A stretch of DNA of 64,000 nucleotides. Origin: Paraburkholderia sp. C35 (GTDB taxonomy: Bacteria; Pseudomonadota; Gammaproteobacteria; Burkholderiales; Burkholderiaceae). The notes below the pieces were generated by a model, which searched no databases, had not been told where the DNA came from, and saw nothing but the letters and a program-made list of their open reading frames with translations. This document shows positions 17,285 to 26,215 of this stretch, in pieces. A program made the translations under genes and the position numbers. The stretch spans positions 1 to 64,000 of the forward strand of contig NZ_QBUY01000030.1 of the NCBI RefSeq assembly GCF_003121405.1, written 5' to 3'. Each line of letters starts with the position of its first letter. The stretch's first letter is position 1.

Positions 17285-18034
17285 TTACAGCGCCTCGACA
17301 GTCTTCCGCTGATAGCCTCGCGTCGCGAGCAGCAGACTCCGCGAATACTCATTCTCGACCTGCTGCGCGCGAATGCGCTCGACATCCAGCGCCTCGACGA
17401 TCTCACCATTGCGCATGATCGCAACATGCGAGCAAAGAAAGCCGACCACGGCGAGGTTGTGACTGACGAGGATCATCGTCAGATTGCGCTCCTGATGCAG
17501 TCGTTTGAGCAGGTTCAGAATTTCAGCCTGCACGGAATCATCGAGCGCCGAAGTCGGTTCGTCGAGCAGCAGCACGCGCGGCTCGACGATCAACGCACGC
17601 GCAAACGCCCCGCGCTGACGCTGCCCGCCTGACAACTGATGCGGATAGCGAAAACGAAACGACGCATTCAGACCCACTTCGCGCAGCGCATTGACGATGC
17701 GCTCCTCATGCCGATCGATACCATTGATCCGTAACGGTTCACGCAAGGTCTGATCGACGGTGAAGCGCGGGTGCAGCGAACCATACGGGTCCTGAAACAC
17801 CATCTGCACATCGCGCCGGCTTGCAGGCTGACCTTGCGGCCCGATGCGCATGCTTCCTTCAGCAATCGGCGTGAGTCCGCTCAACGCACGCAAAATGGTC
17901 GACTTGCCTGAACCCGATTCGCCGACGAGACCAAACACATCGCCCTGCGCGACATGAAAGCTCGCGTTGCGCACGGCATCGACGGCACCGGCTGCCGTCT
18001 TGAAGCGCACCGTCACTGCATCGACGTCGATCAT
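17285..18034 (-). CDS. ddpF: Peptide ABC transporter ATPase (DdpF-like)
   Basis: A 249-residue ATPase of the Opp/Dpp family with Walker A GESGSGKST (about residues 41-49), Q-loop VFQDPYGSL, signature LSGGQRQR and Walker B LLLDEPTSALD. It is the last gene of a seven-gene minus-strand operon and overlaps the preceding ATPase gene by 4 nt (ATGA). The ATG at 18034 follows GGAG. In DdpD/DdpF pairs two different ATPases energise the same permease. It is slightly short because the C-terminal oligopeptide-specific extension is truncated or absent. Confidence 0.9.
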   Translation of the reverse strand: MIDVDAVTVRFKTAAGAVDAVRNASFHVAQGDVFGLVGESGSGKSTILRALSGLTPIAEGSMRIGPQGQPASRRDVQMVFQDPYGSLHPRFTVDQTLREPLRINGIDRHEERIVNALREVGLNASFRFRYPHQLSGGQRQRGAFARALIVEPRVLLLDEPTSALDDSVQAEILNLLKRLHQERNLTMILVSHNLAVVGFLCSHVAIMRNGEIVEALDVERIRAQQVENEYSRSLLLATRGYQRKTVEAL

Positions 18035-18912
18035 GCGGAGGCTCCTTGTGGATCGGCGAGCCATGCTGGATCGCGCGACAGCACGGGCAGTTCGGCGGGT
18101 GGAGTGGCGAGAGGTGGATTGGCCGCAAGCAGGCCGCGCGGGTAGGGATGCTGTGCGTGCATGAGATCGCGCGCCGTGCAGGTCTCGACGACACGCCCCG
18201 CATACATCACCACCACGCGGTCGCAGAACGACATCACCAGCGGCAGATCGTGGCTGATGAAGATGAGGCCAGTATCATGTTTCGCGATCATCTCATCGAG
18301 CACGGCCAACACCTGCATCGATACCAGCACGTCGAGCGCGCTGGTCGGTTCGTCGGCAATCAGCAGGCGCGGCCCCGTCGATACCATCATCGCGATCATC
18401 ACACGTTGCCCCATGCCGCCCGAGAGTTCATGCGGATAGGAATCCGCGACGCGCTCAGGATTGCGGATATGCACGGCCTCCAGCGCAGCGATGATCTTCT
18501 CGCGCATCGCTCGGCGGCCAAGCTTCGGGTCGTGCAGCGCAAACGCTTCGCGCATCTGCTGTGCAACGGTCATCACGGGGTTCAGCGAATACTTGGGGTC
18601 TTGCAGAATCATGCCCATCTGCTGACCGCACAGTTTGCGGCGTTTATCGGCGCGCATGCTCAGCAAATCGTTGCCGTCGAAGCGCATCGTCTTCGCGCGG
18701 CAATGCGCTGCAGGCGGCAACAGCCCGAGCAGCGCGCGGCCCGTCAACGCTTTACCCGATCCCGATTCGCCGACAATGCCAAGCCGTTCGCCCTTGTTCA
18801 ACGTAAGCGAAAGCCCGCGCACGGCTTCGTTCATCGTGCCATCGTGGGTACGGAACGCAATGCGCAGATCGTCGATTTCGCACAGCGGCGCCGTCGTATC
18901 GTGCGTGCTCAT
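18031..18912 (-). CDS. ddpD: Peptide ABC transporter ATPase (DdpD-like)
   Basis: A 293-residue Opp/Dpp-type ATPase: Walker A GESGSGKALTG (a Ser/Thr position is replaced by Ala, giving GKA rather than GKS/T), signature LSGGMGQRVMIA, Walker B LLIADEPTSALD and the C-terminal oligopeptide extension with HPYPRGLLAA. The ATG at 18912 has GGAG 6 nt upstream; an ATG at 18924 would add four residues. The altered Walker A residue following the invariant Lys is unusual and might reduce nucleotide binding. It overlaps both neighbouring genes or lies within a few nt of them. Confidence 0.88.
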   Translation of the reverse strand: MSTHDTTAPLCEIDDLRIAFRTHDGTMNEAVRGLSLTLNKGERLGIVGESGSGKALTGRALLGLLPPAAHCRAKTMRFDGNDLLSMRADKRRKLCGQQMGMILQDPKYSLNPVMTVAQQMREAFALHDPKLGRRAMREKIIAALEAVHIRNPERVADSYPHELSGGMGQRVMIAMMVSTGPRLLIADEPTSALDVLVSMQVLAVLDEMIAKHDTGLIFISHDLPLVMSFCDRVVVMYAGRVVETCTARDLMHAQHPYPRGLLAANPPLATPPAELPVLSRDPAWLADPQGASA

Positions 18913-18913
18913 G

Positions 18914-19867
18914 TCAATCTCCATGCCGCGGATCGAAAACGTCGCGCAGTCCGTCGCCGAGCAGATTGAACGCGAGACTTACGAGCAGAATCGCGATGCC
19001 CGGAATGGTGGCGACCCACCATGAGTCGAGCAGCACATTGCGGCCCGACGCCACCATGAAGCCCCATTCAGGGCTGGGCGGTTGCGCGCCAAGCCCGAGA
19101 AAGCCAAGACCCGCGACAGTGAGGATGATGCCCGCCATATCGAGCGTTGCGCGCACGATCACAGACGACGAACACAGCGGCACGATATAGCGCAGCAGAA
19201 TGCGCGCGTTCGAAGCGCCTTGCAGGCGCGCGACGTGGATGAAGTCCGCCTGCACCAGCCGCAAGGTCTCGGCACGCGAGAGCCGCGCATACGCGGGCCA
19301 GGCGGTGATCGAAATGGCGATCACCGCGTTGATCACGCCAGGACCGAGCGCGGCGGCGAAGGCCAGTGCGAGCACGATCTTGGGGAACGCGAGCGCGATG
19401 TCCGTCACACGCATCAGCACGTTGTCGATCCAGCCGCCGAAGAAGCCCGCCGTGGTGCCGATCAACAATCCGATCGGCACGACGACCACCACGACCAGTA
19501 TCGCAATCGATAACGTGAGCCGCGAGCCGTAAATGATGCGCGAGAGAATATCGCGGCCCAGTTGGTCGGTGCCAAGCCAGTGCGACGCGGAACCCGGCGG
19601 AAACAGCCGGTCGGAGAGCACCTGACGCAACGGATCGTGCGGGGCAATCCACGGTCCGATGATCGCGACGATCACGAGCAGCACGAGAATCAGAAAGCCG
19701 AATACCGACAGCGGATTGCCCGTGAAGCGCCGCCAGCGCCGGTATGCAAGACCGCATGCCGCCTGTCGCCGCGAAGCGGGCGTGTCCGTCAACAGCCATT
19801 CCTTCCAGGTGGGACGCGGCGCGTTCATCGGCCAGTCCTGCGTCGAAGGGTCAACAGGGTGTCGCAC
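18914..19867 (-). CDS. ddpC: Peptide ABC transporter permease (DdpC-like)
   Basis: A 317-residue inner membrane permease of the OppC/DppC family. An N-terminal OppC-type segment (RRWRRFTGNPLSVFGFLIL) and first helix precede five further helices. The EAA loop region is near AYARLSRAETL and ends with HVARLQGASNARIL. The start is a GTG at 19867 with GGAG upstream; an internal ATG at 19828 is an alternative. It lies 19 nt after the partner permease gene. The pair forms the channel for a dipeptide such as D-Ala-D-Ala. Confidence 0.9.
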   Translation of the reverse strand: MRHPVDPSTQDWPMNAPRPTWKEWLLTDTPASRRQAACGLAYRRWRRFTGNPLSVFGFLILVLLVIVAIIGPWIAPHDPLRQVLSDRLFPPGSASHWLGTDQLGRDILSRIIYGSRLTLSIAILVVVVVVPIGLLIGTTAGFFGGWIDNVLMRVTDIALAFPKIVLALAFAAALGPGVINAVIAISITAWPAYARLSRAETLRLVQADFIHVARLQGASNARILLRYIVPLCSSSVIVRATLDMAGIILTVAGLGFLGLGAQPPSPEWGFMVASGRNVLLDSWWVATIPGIAILLVSLAFNLLGDGLRDVFDPRHGD

Positions 19868-19886
19868 GTCGAAGGTCTCCGTTGCA

Positions 19887-20957
19887 TCAGCGGGCGCGCG
19901 GATCGAACACGCGATAGAGTGCGTCGGTCAGCAGATTCAACGCGATGAATGTCATGCCGATCACGAGCGTGCTGCCGAGCACGGCATTCATGTCGGCGTT
20001 CAGCAATGCACCTGTCAGATACGAACCGATGCCGGGCCACGCAAAGACGATCTCCGTCAACACCGAGCCTTCGAGCAGGAAGCTGTACGACAGTGCGATC
20101 ACCGTGAGCAGCGGCACGGCGATATTACCGAACGCATGCACCCACACCACGCGCCGCTCGGGCAGACCTTTGGCGCGTGCCGTGGTGATGTACTCCTGAT
20201 TTAGCTGGTCGAGCATGAATGAGCGCGTCATCCGGCTCAGATACGCGACCGAGTAATAACCGAGTATCGCGGCGGGCAGTGCGATATGCGAAAACGCATT
20301 GAAGAACACATCCCATTCGCCCGCGATCAATGCGTCGATCAGCAGGCTGCCCGTTTTTGTGTCGACCATGCCGTCGAATACAGGATCGAGCCGTCCCGGT
20401 CCCGATACCCAATGCAGCTTTGCATAGAACAGCAGCAAGCCCATCAGGCCAAGCCAGAACACCGGCACGGAACTGCCGATCAACCCGATGAAACGCGCGA
20501 CGTGATCGATCCAGCGGTTATGTCGCACGGCAGCGATCACGCCGAGCGGCACACCCACCAGCACACCGATGATGGTCGACAGCGTGGCGAGTTCGAGTGT
20601 TGCGGGGAACACGCGCTTGATGTCGTCGATCACCGGATTGGCTGTGAGCAGCGACACGCCGAGATCGCCATGCAACACCGCACTCACATAGATAAAGAAC
20701 TGCTCCGCAAGCGGCTTGTCGAGACCCAGCTGGATGCGCGCGGCTGCATAGGCACTCGCCGATGCGCGATCGCCGAGTATCGCGAGCACGGGATCGATGG
20801 GCACCTTGCGGCCGATCACGAAGGTCACGGCCAGCAGCCCCGTGAACGTGATCGCCAGCGTGAGCACCCAGCGCAGCACGCGCAGCGTCCAGCGCACGCT
20901 TGCGCTGTGCGCGGACGCTGCGCGCAGACGGTCGGTGGGAGTGAGCGGTGTCGACAT
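19887..20957 (-). CDS. ddpB: Peptide ABC transporter permease (DdpB-like)
   Basis: A 356-residue OppB/DppB-family permease with a long N-terminal cytoplasmic extension (about 30 residues), a first helix, a periplasmic region with the conserved LGLDKPLAEQFFIYV segment, and five C-terminal helices. The EAA motif is in EYITTARAKGLPERRVV. It is followed closely by ddpC. It belongs to the operon headed by the RpiR regulator and DdpX. Confidence 0.9.
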   Translation of the reverse strand: MSTPLTPTDRLRAASAHSASVRWTLRVLRWVLTLAITFTGLLAVTFVIGRKVPIDPVLAILGDRASASAYAAARIQLGLDKPLAEQFFIYVSAVLHGDLGVSLLTANPVIDDIKRVFPATLELATLSTIIGVLVGVPLGVIAAVRHNRWIDHVARFIGLIGSSVPVFWLGLMGLLLFYAKLHWVSGPGRLDPVFDGMVDTKTGSLLIDALIAGEWDVFFNAFSHIALPAAILGYYSVAYLSRMTRSFMLDQLNQEYITTARAKGLPERRVVWVHAFGNIAVPLLTVIALSYSFLLEGSVLTEIVFAWPGIGSYLTGALLNADMNAVLGSTLVIGMTFIALNLLTDALYRVFDPRAR

Positions 20958-20965
20958 ACCGGCCG

Positions 20966-22573
20966 TTATTGCTTCTTCACGTGCTGATACGACACGAGAT
21001 CATTGATCGGACCGACTTCGAGACCCGACACGCCCGGACGCATCGCGACTTGCGACACCTGCTGGAACATGATGACGAACGGCGACTTCGCGAGCATTTC
21101 CTTCTGCATCGTCTGATAGAGCTGCGCGCGTTTGGCCGGCGACGATTCGGCAAGTGCCGCATTGGTCTCTTTCGTCAGATCGGGAATGTCCCACGAATTA
21201 CGCCACGCGAGCATCTTGTACGCGGACTTGTCCGAGTTGTCGGGGTTCCACGCGTAGCCTTGCGCGTTGCTGTGCGGATCGATGTAATCCGCCGACCATT
21301 CACCGATATAGATATCGTGCTGGCGCGCGCGGTACTTCGCGAGCGTCTGCTTGTTATCGCCCGGAATGATCTCGACCTTGATACCGCCTTGTGCAAGATT
21401 GGCCTGTACGGCCTGTGCGATTTCGTTGTACGGGTACGCGCTACGCACATCCATTGTCACGTTGAAACCGTTCGGCAGGCCGGCTTTGGCGAGCAGTGCT
21501 TTCGCTTTCGCCACGTCCTGGTGATACGGATTGGTGTTCAGCGCGCCGAGAAAGCCTTCAGGCAGGAACGTCTGGTGTACCTTGAAAGTACTCTTCGTCA
21601 CGTTCTTCTGGATGCCGTCGTAATCGATCAGCCATTTCATCGCTTCCTGCACTTCCGGCTTCGCGAGATTCGGGTTCTTCACGTTGAGGCCGAGATAGAG
21701 CAGCGTCGCTTGCGGCACGGACGTCACGCTGACCTTGTTGCCCTTCGTGAGCGCAGCGAGATCATCGGGGCTGAGATTGCGTGCGACATCGGCATCGCCG
21801 TTTTCGAGCAGCAGACGCTGGCTTGCAGCTTCAGGCACATGGCGCATCACGATGCGCTTCATGGCCAGCGGATTGCGATAGCCGTCGTACTTCTGCAGGA
21901 TGATGCTGTCGTTAGCGGTCCACTTCACGAGCTTGTATGCACCCGAACCGGCTTCATTTGTGCGCAGCCATTCGTTGCCGAAATCATTGCCTTTCTGATG
22001 CGACATCAGCAGCGTCTTGTCGACCACGGAAGCGGGCCACGCGCCCAGTACGTTGAGCACGAAGGTCGGCGCGTACTTCTGGTCGGTCGTGATGCTCACG
22101 GTCGAATCGTCGATCTTCTTGACGTTTTGCAGCGCATTGTCTTTAGTCAGACCGATGCCTTGCAGTACGGCAGCGGCGCCCTTGTCGAGCAGCACGCAGC
22201 GCTGAATCGACCAGGCGACGTCGTCTGCCGTGAGTGGATTGCCCGAATGGAACTTGAGGCCAGGGCGAATCTTGAACGTAAACGTGAGTCCGTCCGGGCT
22301 GACCGTCCACGATTGCGCGACGTCGCCGTTGAATTTCGACGGGTCTTTCAGATCGACGCGCACGAGGCGATCGTAGGTATTGGCGACATACTCTTCGGGC
22401 ACCAGCTCATACACTTCGCCTGGATCGAGCGTCGAAAATTCGTCGAGCGTGGTGGCGATCACCAGCATATCTTTCGGCGTGGCGGCCAATGCAGTGCCTG
22501 TTGTCGTCATCGTAAGCGTCAGTGCCGAAACGACGGCCACTGCCGCTAGCGCATTGCGCAAAACCAGATTCAT
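20966..22573 (-). CDS. ddpA: Peptide ABC transporter substrate-binding protein (DdpA-like)
   Basis: A 535-residue periplasmic solute-binding protein of family 5 (OppA/DppA type). A signal peptide (about residues 1-31, ending ALAAT) is followed by the bilobed domain with landmarks YDRLVRVD and GLTFTFKIRPGLKFHSGNPL. The ATG at 22573 is chosen because GGAG lies 5 nt upstream and the signal peptide is intact. Genes on either side (dipeptidase, permeases) point to D-Ala-D-Ala or another murein-derived dipeptide as ligand; this is inferred from context. Confidence 0.9.
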   Translation of the reverse strand: MNLVLRNALAAVAVVSALTLTMTTTGTALAATPKDMLVIATTLDEFSTLDPGEVYELVPEEYVANTYDRLVRVDLKDPSKFNGDVAQSWTVSPDGLTFTFKIRPGLKFHSGNPLTADDVAWSIQRCVLLDKGAAAVLQGIGLTKDNALQNVKKIDDSTVSITTDQKYAPTFVLNVLGAWPASVVDKTLLMSHQKGNDFGNEWLRTNEAGSGAYKLVKWTANDSIILQKYDGYRNPLAMKRIVMRHVPEAASQRLLLENGDADVARNLSPDDLAALTKGNKVSVTSVPQATLLYLGLNVKNPNLAKPEVQEAMKWLIDYDGIQKNVTKSTFKVHQTFLPEGFLGALNTNPYHQDVAKAKALLAKAGLPNGFNVTMDVRSAYPYNEIAQAVQANLAQGGIKVEIIPGDNKQTLAKYRARQHDIYIGEWSADYIDPHSNAQGYAWNPDNSDKSAYKMLAWRNSWDIPDLTKETNAALAESSPAKRAQLYQTMQKEMLAKSPFVIMFQQVSQVAMRPGVSGLEVGPINDLVSYQHVKKQ

Positions 22574-22625
22574 ACTCGCTCCGTATCGAGAGGGAACATG
22601 CGTGGAAAAGCTGCGAAACAAGGGA

Positions 22626-23192
22626 TTACATCAGCTTCAACGGGCCGCTGTCGTTGTTGTCGATGACAGGCAGAGCGCGCGAGCCGGGTATTTCGTAATG
22701 CCACCACTCACTGGCGATATGGGTGAAGCCGGACGCGTGCATGATGCCGAGCAGCAATAGCCGGTTGCGCTGCACGTGCTGCGGCAGGCCCTGATGGAAG
22801 TGCTCGGACTCTTTGACCATGGCGTCGAAGCCCGTGCCCATGTCGAGTTCATCACCGTTGCCGTCGATCAAGGTCAGATCGATCGCGGTGCCGCGGCTGT
22901 GATTCGAACCGCGCCCGAGTTCTGCAATAAACGTGGGGTCCGGCAGAAAGTCCCACAGTACTTTTTGCGCCTGCGGCGGACGATACGCATCGAAAATGCG
23001 CAGCGTCATGCCGATACTGGCGGCAAGCTCGACGGCCTTGCGCAGGCCCGCTTCGGCTGGCGCGAGCAGCAGGCAGTGTGCTTCCTTGTAGATAGGCTTG
23101 CCGGTGAAATTGTTTGCGGTCGCGTAGGCGAGGTCGATCTCGACGCCATGCGTTTCCGTGGTGATGTGAATAAGTTGTGGGGTATCGGTCAT
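22626..23192 (-). CDS. ddpX: D-alanyl-D-alanine dipeptidase (VanX/DdpX family)
   Basis: A 188-residue zinc dipeptidase that hydrolyses D-Ala-D-Ala. All VanX landmarks are present: Arg71 in the YRPP stretch, His98 and Asp105 in SNHSRGTAID, Glu161 and His164 in EWWHYE. No signal peptide is seen, so it acts in the cytoplasm on imported dipeptide, as does E. coli DdpX. Its ATG is 5 nt after the stop of the RpiR regulator with no clear ribosome site, which suggests translational coupling. Together with the ABC genes it would let the cell use murein turnover products as a carbon and nitrogen source. Confidence 0.93.
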   Translation of the reverse strand: MTDTPQLIHITTETHGVEIDLAYATANNFTGKPIYKEAHCLLLAPAEAGLRKAVELAASIGMTLRIFDAYRPPQAQKVLWDFLPDPTFIAELGRGSNHSRGTAIDLTLIDGNGDELDMGTGFDAMVKESEHFHQGLPQHVQRNRLLLLGIMHASGFTHIASEWWHYEIPGSRALPVIDNNDSGPLKLM

Positions 23193-23197
23193 GAGAA

Positions 23198-24076
23198 TCA
23201 GAGGTCGAATTGATCGAGTTCGCGCTGCAACTCACGGTTGCGCGCGACACGTTCGTCGATTGACGGACCCAGCCGTTCGACAATCGACGTCAATAGCAGA
23301 TTGAACAGGCACGTTAGCGGCGCGAGCGAGTCCCAGAACTGGCCGACATCCGTTTTCACCTGCATCAGATCGCACGAGAACTCGCGCGCCCACGGGCAAT
23401 AGAGATCGGTGACGAGCGCAAAGGGCAGGCTGCGCCGCGTCGCGGCTTCGCAATAGCGCCGCGCGATGCGCGAATAGGCGCGCGTGTCGGTGACGATCAG
23501 ATACGGCGATGCAAACTCCGAATTCAGCGAGTCGACGTACGAGCCGGACATGCCATCGGAATAGAACACGCGAGGGCGCAGGTACTCCAGGTAACTATAG
23601 AACGCGTTGGAAATGCCGCGTGTCGATTGAATGCCGAGAATGAAGACAGCATCTGCTTCGGCAATGCGCTGCGCGATGCGCGCAAAGGTCTCGCCTTGCG
23701 CCAGTTGATACACATAACGGATGGCATCGACTTCGAGATCGAGCGAACTCGCAACGGGCGGTTCGCAGACTTCAACATCATTGGCCGCGCCGTCCTCGCG
23801 CTCGCTGCGGTACGCGTCGAGCCGGTCGGTGATGAACCACGGGCGCGATTGCGCGCCGCGCAGTTCGCGCTTCAGATCGTCGAGATTGCGATAGCCGACG
23901 CTGCGCAGAAAGCGCCCCACGGAAATACCGCTCGTGCCCGTCTGCTGGGCGATCTGGTCCGCCGTTTCCAGCCCGAGCCGCTCCAGGTTCGCCAGCATAT
24001 AGCTGGCGATGCGCTTGGCCGTGGGCGTCAGCGTCGCAAAGCTTGCTTCGACTGTGTGGGCGAACGCGGTGGACAT
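23198..24076 (-). CDS. RpiR/MurR-family transcriptional regulator
   Basis: A 292-residue regulator with an N-terminal RpiR-type helix-turn-helix (about residues 1-80, including TADQIAQQTGTSGISVGRFL) and a C-terminal SIS phospho-sugar-binding domain (about 130-260, with AVFILGIQSTRGISNAF). RpiR proteins sense sugar phosphates; MurR in E. coli senses MurNAc-6-phosphate. As first gene of the ddp operon it is likely a local regulator, and its ligand may be a murein-derived amino sugar phosphate (inference). E. coli ddp has no such gene, so control differs here. A candidate operator lies at 24110-24145. Confidence 0.88.
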   Translation of the reverse strand: MSTAFAHTVEASFATLTPTAKRIASYMLANLERLGLETADQIAQQTGTSGISVGRFLRSVGYRNLDDLKRELRGAQSRPWFITDRLDAYRSEREDGAANDVEVCEPPVASSLDLEVDAIRYVYQLAQGETFARIAQRIAEADAVFILGIQSTRGISNAFYSYLEYLRPRVFYSDGMSGSYVDSLNSEFASPYLIVTDTRAYSRIARRYCEAATRRSLPFALVTDLYCPWAREFSCDLMQVKTDVGQFWDSLAPLTCLFNLLLTSIVERLGPSIDERVARNRELQRELDQFDL

Positions 24077-24109
24077 CGAGTGTCGTTCCGAATCTTCTTC
24101 GTTAGTTAT

Positions 24110-24145
24110 CTGTCATTGGCCGGCAACCTGATACGTATATGACAG
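24110..24145. promoter_or_regulatory. Candidate RpiR operator (inverted repeat)
   Basis: Perfect 7-bp arms CTGTCAT (24110-24116) and ATGACAG (24139-24145) are separated by 22 nt, 34-69 nt upstream of the rpiR start codon. The spacing of arm centres (about 29 nt) is near three helical turns, as for a dimeric or tetrameric repressor. Function is inferred from position only. Confidence 0.4.
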
Positions 24146-24448
24146 GGACAATAAAGCAGGCGCTAACTTAATTTTTTTATCGGATCTGACAAATCCATAG
24201 TACTTAAGTGGATGCCTACCCCTTGTCTGCCCGCTTTTTCGAATGGCGATAAGATCGCCTGCGCTGTAACCGGTCCGCGCGTGTGGGTCACCGCGCGGCC
24301 TTTCATTTAGACGGCATCGCCGTCCCGATTTCGCCTCTGGCAAGCGTGACCGCAACGGCTGATAGTTGTGGCCGCAATTGCTGGAAATCCCACAGTACGA
24401 TCCGGTGGCACAGCCCCGGAGCTCCCTATCAGTGTTGGAGGGCTAGAC
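24146..24448. other. Promoter region between the ddp operon and catalase
   Basis: This divergent region has an AT-rich patch around 24165-24205. A palindrome GGCGATAAGATCGCC lies at 24245-24259. A hairpin CCGCGCG (24275-24281) with CGCGCGG (24292-24298) is followed by TTTCATTT and may act in the catalase leader. I see no clear OxyR site and no gene. Confidence 0.35.
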
Positions 24449-25885
24449 GTGAACAAGCTGACGACTGCTTTTGGCGCACCCGTTGTAGACAATCAGAACA
24501 TCCAGACGGCAGGGCCGCGCGGTCCTGCGTTGCTGCAGGACGTATGGTTCCTCGAGAAGCTTGCGCACTTCGACCGCGAAGTGATTCCCGAGCGCCGCAT
24601 GCACGCGAAAGGCTCGGGCGCCTTTGGCACGTTCACGGTGACACACGACATCACGAAGTACACGCGCGCGAAGATCTTTTCGGAGATCGGCAAGAAGACA
24701 GAACTGTTCGCGCGCTTTTCGACGGTGGCAGGCGAGCGCGGCGCCGCCGATGCCGAACGCGACATTCGCGGCTTTGCGGTCAAGTTCTACACGGACGAAG
24801 GCAATTGGGATCTGGTCGGCAACAACACGCCGGTGTTCTTCCTGCGCGATCCGCTTAAGTTTCCCGACCTGAATCACGCGATCAAACGCGATCCGCGTTC
24901 GGGCCTGCGCAGTGCCGAAAGCAACTGGGACTTCTGGACGCAATTGCCTGAAGCGCTGCATCAGGTGACGATCGTAATGAGCGATCGCGGCATTCCGAAG
25001 TCGTTCCGCCATATGCATGGCTTTGGCAGCCACACTTTCAGCTTCATCAATGAAGACAAGGAACGCTTCTGGGTGAAGTTCCATCTGCATACTCAGCAGG
25101 GCATCGAGAACCTGAGCGATGCAGAAGCGACGGCGCTGGTCGGCGTGGACCGCGAAAGCTCGCATCGCGATCTGTACGAGGCGATCGAAGGCAAGGCGTT
25201 TCCGAAGTGGACCATGTATGTGCAGATCATGCCTGAGGCGGACGCATCGAAGACGCCGTACAACCCGTTCGATCTGACCAAGGTATGGCCGAAGAAGGAC
25301 TATCCGCTGATCGAAGTGGGCGTGATGGAATTGAACCGCAACGCGGATAACCATTTCGCCGACGTCGAGCAGGCTGCGTTCAATCCGGCGAATGTGGTGC
25401 CGGGTATCAGCTTCTCGCCGGACAAGATGCTGCAGGGCCGCCTGTTCTCGTATGGCGATGCGCAGCGCTATCGGCTTGGGGTGAATCACAGCCTGATTCC
25501 TGTGAATGCGCCGCGTTGCCCGGTGCACAGCTACCATCGCGACGGCTCGATGCGTGTCGACGGCAATATGGGTGGCGCGACGCCTTATAACCCGAATACG
25601 CGTGGTGAGTGGCTTGATCAGCCGGATTTCAGCGAGCCGCCGCTGTCGATTGAAGGCGCTGCGGATCATTGGAATCATCGCGTGGATGATGATTATTTTT
25701 CGCAGCCGGGCGCGTTGTTCAGGTTGATGTCGGCTGAGCAGAAGCAGACTTTGTTCGATAACACGGCTCGTGCGTTGGCCGGGGTGTCGGAGCCTGTCCG
25801 GAAGTTGCATGTCGAGCATTGCACTAAGGCTGATGCTGCTTATGGGCAAGGGGTTGCCGCGGCGCTTGAGGTGTTGAAGGGGTAG
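24449..25885 (+). CDS. Monofunctional haem catalase
   Basis: A 478-residue small-subunit catalase that breaks down hydrogen peroxide in the cytoplasm. The distal His52 lies in RRMHAKGSGAFG, Asn125 in LVGNNTPVFF, and the proximal haem Tyr in RLFSYGDAQRYRLG. The length matches clade 3 enzymes (about 480), and there is no large-subunit C-terminal domain. The start is a GTG at 24449, because GGAGG lies just upstream; a longer reading from 24368 has no ribosome site. It is monocistronic and followed by the inverted repeat region. Confidence 0.93.
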   Translation: MNKLTTAFGAPVVDNQNIQTAGPRGPALLQDVWFLEKLAHFDREVIPERRMHAKGSGAFGTFTVTHDITKYTRAKIFSEIGKKTELFARFSTVAGERGAADAERDIRGFAVKFYTDEGNWDLVGNNTPVFFLRDPLKFPDLNHAIKRDPRSGLRSAESNWDFWTQLPEALHQVTIVMSDRGIPKSFRHMHGFGSHTFSFINEDKERFWVKFHLHTQQGIENLSDAEATALVGVDRESSHRDLYEAIEGKAFPKWTMYVQIMPEADASKTPYNPFDLTKVWPKKDYPLIEVGVMELNRNADNHFADVEQAAFNPANVVPGISFSPDKMLQGRLFSYGDAQRYRLGVNHSLIPVNAPRCPVHSYHRDGSMRVDGNMGGATPYNPNTRGEWLDQPDFSEPPLSIEGAADHWNHRVDDDYFSQPGALFRLMSAEQKQTLFDNTARALAGVSEPVRKLHVEHCTKADAAYGQGVAAALEVLKG

Positions 25886-25924
25886 GGTTGGTTTTGCCTG
25901 CCGGCGCTTGGTGTTTTTTTGTAG

Positions 25925-26165
25925 CGCTGGCGTCTGCGGTTTGCTTTTGTGCTGGCATCCGCGGTTTGTTAGTGGTTCTTCATGCGTCGCCCCTGTGCGG
26001 GGCAGCACCTACTTTTCTTTGCCGCGGCAAAGAAAAGTAGGCAAAAGAAAGCCGCTGAACACCACCCACTACGATCCTTGCCTGCGGGTCCCCCGCCGGT
26101 CCTATCCTTCACACGGCATCACTCTGCTTGATGCCCGCTGCCAGCGCTCTTTAAAAGCGCATCAC
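25925..26165 (-). repeat. Copy 2 of the hairpin repeat (inverted)
   Basis: The reverse complement aligns with 1-165 and with 26396-26620 over the CCGCACAGGGGC block, the hairpin, the CCCGCAGGCAA segment and, against copy 3, the AGCGCTGGCAGCGGGCAT segment. The hairpin here is a perfect 34-nt palindrome at 26008-26041 (CCTACTTTTCTTTGC arms) with compensatory changes relative to the other copies, suggesting the structure is what is conserved. It faces copy 3 around the 26-bp inverted repeat at 26216-26349. Confidence 0.75.
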
Positions 26166-26215
26166 CCGCTTCAAACTCCCGCGTCTCAGCGAGCCTTACT
26201 AGTTTGGTCCAAGCC

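Noticed and set aside
20948..22549. A 533-codon plus-strand frame across the peptide-binding protein gene
   Set aside because: Shadow of ddpA: Arg- and His-rich, with no membrane or domain pattern.
24275..24302. GC hairpin before catalase as a terminator or riboswitch
   Set aside because: A 7-bp stem followed by mixed T residues is not enough, and no known ligand-binding core is present.
24443..26008. A 521-codon minus-strand frame across the catalase gene
   Set aside because: Shadow of the catalase gene; no recognisable domain.
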